37,382 bases of DNA from Epichloe hybrida (taxonomy: Eukaryota > Ascomycota > Sordariomycetes > Hypocreales > Clavicipitaceae): the NCBI GenBank assembly GCA_019022495.1, contig JAFEKR010000122.1:1-37382 (forward strand). Direction: 5' to 3'. The notes beneath the pieces were generated by a model. That model saw nothing but the letters and a program-made list of their open reading frames with translations, made no database searches and was not told the DNA's origin. Positions 34,265 to 37,382 of this stretch are shown here, piece after piece. Numbering within the stretch: the first letter of the stretch is position 1; every line of letters begins with the position of its first letter. The position numbers and the translations under genes were made by a program.

Positions 34265-36843
34265 ATGATTGGAAACCTTGTCTCGTCTTCCGTCACCAGA
34301 CCCCCCGATCATTGTTTGACTCCGCCAGCAGACGCGGCGTCACCTCTCAACTCCACCTCCACTTCCCTTAATACTACGCTTCCCCTTCAATTGAATGCAG
34401 AGGGGCGCTGCTGCTCAACAGCCCCAGAACCGCCCAAAATTCCTTCGACAACCCCATCCCGTCTCCCTTCCAACATTCCCTTGCGGACCCTCCCTACCCG
34501 TTTAGATATCGACCAAGACTCCCAGTCTGCCTCCTTGCTTGGTTTCTCCAATCCCGCTCGCTCCTCCCAGGCGAGGCTGTCATCAGGCTCCGAGTCTTCC
34601 TGGACCGACACTGGCGATATTGGTGATCAACTTGCCGACGACAACGACCCGGTACGTCTCCAGCTGCCCGACGAGCTTGAGCAAGAGCTTCTCGCTGGTG
34701 TGCAGAAGCGTCAGTCCAAACCCCAAAAAAGGGTCCGCCTTCACGACCCTTCGCCGCAGCGATATCATCGCTCCGAGTCGATACATCTCGCTCCCATCGA
34801 CAAAGAGGCCATTGATATTCCTCCGATAAAACCGCCGCGACCCTCACGCGCAGAACGCTGCCTAGGAGCCATCATGTCGGGACGATCGGGTTCTGTCCAC
34901 GGCCTAACAGGCAAGGCCCTGATGTACGCCTCTTCCAGCTATATGTGTCTCTAGCATACGCGAACACATGTACTGACTTTATGCAGTTATTTCACAAGCA
35001 TATTTGTTTCTCTCGGCGTGTTTCTATTTGGTTATGATCAAGGCGTTATGTCGGGCATTATCACGTATGAATCATCTCGCCTCAACCCATCCCTACCATG
35101 TGTTATGTGACATCCAGCGGGGTGTCAGCTAACGAACGTATTCCTTTTTGCACAGTGGCCCATTCTTCATTGATTACTTCAACCATCCATCCAAGGCTCA
35201 GGTCGGTACCATGGTTGCCATATTGGAAGTCGGTGCCTTTTTTGCCTCGCTTATTGTCGGTCGAGTCGGAGACATCATTGGTCGACGTCGAACAATTTTG
35301 TACGGATCGTGTATATTCTTCGTGGGCGGAGCCTTGCAAACAATGGCCACATCCATGGCCATGATGATGGTCGGCCGTATTATTGCCGGTCTCGGCGTTG
35401 GCATGCTCTCCACCATTGTGCCCGTATATCAATCCGAAATCTCCCCGCCGCATAATCGAGGAAAGTTGGCTTGCATTGAATTCTCCGGCAACATCATTGG
35501 GTACACCACATCCGTATGGGTTGATTACGGCTGCGGTTTCATCGAAAGTAATCTGTCGTGGCGGATTCCGCTTCTTATGCAGTGTGCCATGGGTGCTCTA
35601 TTGGGCATTGGCAGCTTAATCATTGTGGAATCCCCAAGGTGAGTTGTTTCCCTTTTTCCCCTTCTTTTTTTTTCCTGCAGCAACGAAAGAGGAGAGACCA
35701 ACGTGTTTGAAAAATGTAGATGGCTTCTTGACAATGATCACGACGAGGAGGGCATGGTGGTGATTGCCAACCTCTATGGTGGTGGTGATATTCACGACCC
35801 CAAAGCTAGAGACGAGTACCGCGAAATCAAGATGAACGTTTTGCTACAGCGACAGGAGGGTGATCGAACTTACTCGGAGATGTTCCGCAAATACCGAACG
35901 CGTGTTTTCATCGCCATGTCTGCCCAAGCGCTGGCGCAGCTCAACGGCATCAATGTCATCTCGTACTACGCCCCGTACGTTTTTGAATCCGCAGGCTGGG
36001 TCGGCCACGATGCCGTTCTCATGACCGGTTTCAACGGAATTACCTACTTCCTGTCGACCATTCCCCCTGGTACTTGGTGGATCGATGGGGCCGACGGCCG
36101 ATCCTCTTGTCTGGTGCTATCGCCATGGCCATCTCTCTGTCGCTCATTTCCTACTTCATCTACCTCGATATCCGGTGGACGCCGAGAATGGTGGTCTTGT
36201 TCGTCATGATTTATAATGCAGCCTTTGGGTACTCATGGGGACCCATTCCCTGGCTCTACCCTCCCGAGATTCTTCCCCTCAGCATTCGATCCAAGGGTGC
36301 CAGTCTCTCCACGGCAACCAACTGGGCCTTTAATTGGTTAGTGGGAGAAATGACTCCTATTTTGCAAGAATGGATCAAGTGGCGTCTCTATCTCGTCCAC
36401 GCTTTCTTCTGCGTGGTATCCTTTGTCATTGGTGAGCACACTTCTGGCATGTTCTACAGTCAATGACCTGCGACTAACAACGTATTGCAGTCTACTTCAC
36501 CTATCCCGAGACGTGCGGCGTGCGTCTCGAAGATATGAATTCTCTCTTTGGCGATTCTAGCACAGTCATGGGTACGCCCTCTATCCATGCCGACAATGAA
36601 TCGCTCATGCGTGCCGGCTCACCAGGACCCTCACGAGATATTTCGGGACTGAATCTGGAGGTCGGCGACATGGATGACGACCCCAAATCGAAGATCCAGA
36701 CCAGTGGCGGCGAGGATCGAAGCATTGGCGGATGGTTGTCGCGAGTTGTTGCACGCGGTCGATCGCCAAGTATCAGCAGTGGCCGCCAGGGCCGATATGC
36801 TCCCCTGGGCCAACGAGACGAGGGTAGCCGCAACAACCAATAA
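34265..36843 (+). CDS. RCO-3-like MFS sugar transporter/sensor with long N-terminal extension; one-base frame break
   Basis: Five exons: 34265-34923, 34987-35064, 35156-35638, 35720-36431 and 36491-36843. They give about 761 residues once the break is allowed for. Residues 1-219 are a cytosolic Ser/Pro-rich, disordered extension. Then come twelve membrane segments with sugar-transporter signatures: LGVFLFGYDQGVMSGIIT, GRVGDIIGRRRT, VPVYQSEISPPHNRGKL, ESPRWLLDNDHDEEG, AQALAQLNGINVISYYAP, VDRWGRRPILLSG and PEILPLSIRSKGASLS. The loop and PETCGVRLEDM end match the fungal glucose-transporter clade that includes Neurospora RCO-3, a glucose sensor. At 36063-36067 (five C) one base is missing: upstream frame reads FLSTIPP, and downstream WYLVDRWGRRP is one frame over. 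As written the protein would end early. The run of Cs makes a consensus error plausible. Confidence 0.85.
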
Positions 36844-37382
36844 AGCGAACCCGGCATACATTTACGCGAATAGAGTTCTGCAAACACATAGACAAATTCG
36901 ATTGACGGGCAAGACGCAGAGCGTTTACCTGACGAGGATATCAGAGACAAGGCGCACAGCAGGCCCACGTGGGTGTAGAAGAACGACAGATGTACAACGT
37001 ATGGCTGCCGACTTTTTTTTTTTTCAAGCATGCACATGGTGGGCCATTTGGCCACGGGTAAAAGCGATTTTCATTATCGCAGATATTAGCGCAAGGACCT
37101 GGCGTTGGCTGAGATGTGTCAACTTTGGCAGGACCATAGATTCCTCAGCGACCAACGTATTAGAAGCGCCTGCTGGCAAAATAAAAGCGACACTGATGTG
37201 CATTTTCTTTCCGCGACGAGTACCACTGTTGAATGATGTGCGGACAGGCAGATGCCATTTACTACCATGTATAGTGCTCAATACACTGAATGCCTCCGGT
37301 TGAGTCAGTGCGTATGAACACCGTGTCTCACTGTGCTCCAACCTCACTCCACCAACAAAGCTCTCACTCACCCTAATGATTG
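36844..37382. other. 3' flank of transporter, no gene seen
   Basis: A T tract (37013-37024) and open frames without domain features. The minus-strand frame at 37024-37371 has ordinary composition but no motif I can support. Confidence 0.45.

Noticed and set aside
37024..37371. 115-residue open frame on the minus strand at the right edge
   Set aside because: It has no motif, starts at the window end without context, and runs into a homopolymer tract.

Overview
The window is nuclear DNA of a filamentous ascomycete, most likely Sordariomycetes and probably Hypocreales. The evidence is short (50-110 bp) GT..AG introns, CT-rich tracts before start codons, gene-sized intergenic gaps, and proteins of typical ascomycete type: GAPDH, Ufd1, Lin1/CD2BP2, Rvb2, a TMEM135-like protein and an RCO-3-like sugar transporter. 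I found no rRNA, tRNA, CRISPR array or intact transposon.

Layout. 1-7.4 kb holds a run of small Myb/SANT-like DNA-binding genes: one of the 'NGHAARMRYSRFR' type (71-854, minus), then five related units on the plus strand at 3374, 5060, 5610, 5973 and 7028. Four of the five (3374, 5610, 5973, 7028) have a clear domain; 5060 is divergent. In every unit a phase-2 splice donor falls at the same place in the domain, just before a conserved Gln-His. The units at 5060 and 5610 have the donor but no recognisable second exon before the next unit. Joined to the acceptor at 6219 they would read Arg-Gln-His in frame, so they may be alternative first exons of the 5973 gene. This is the most novel feature of the window.

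7.7-10.8 kb is a head-to-head pair: ufd1 (minus, ubiquitin-dependent protein extraction with Cdc48) and lin1 (plus, U5 snRNP GYF-domain protein). 12.2-13.6 kb is gpd (GAPDH). 14.5-17.2 kb (minus) is a large, mostly disordered nuclear protein whose C-terminus resembles the AFF4/Ebp1 partner of the ELL elongation factor. 18.8-20.1 kb (minus) is rvb2, which here lacks the coding sequence for domain II and carries a frame-shifted linker. It is head-to-head with a coiled-coil gene of unknown function (20.85-22.85 kb). 23.6-25.2 kb (minus) is a bHLH transcription factor. 28.0-29.8 kb is a TMEM135-like membrane protein, convergent with an unrecognised small membrane protein (30.1-30.8 kb, minus) that has a one-base frame break. 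31.3-32.8 kb is decayed coding sequence, partly phosphotransferase (APH)-like. 34.3-36.8 kb is an RCO-3-like MFS sugar transporter or sensor with a long N-terminal extension and a one-base frame break.

Most genes are unlinked housekeeping functions (proteolysis, splicing, glycolysis, chromatin, transcription, transport) and do not form a pathway cluster. The Myb/SANT array is the exception. Several breaks in otherwise conserved genes fall in or beside short homopolymers, so consensus errors must be excluded before calling them pseudogenes. All exon joins were deduced by eye from splice signals, frame and family resemblance. No database search was run.
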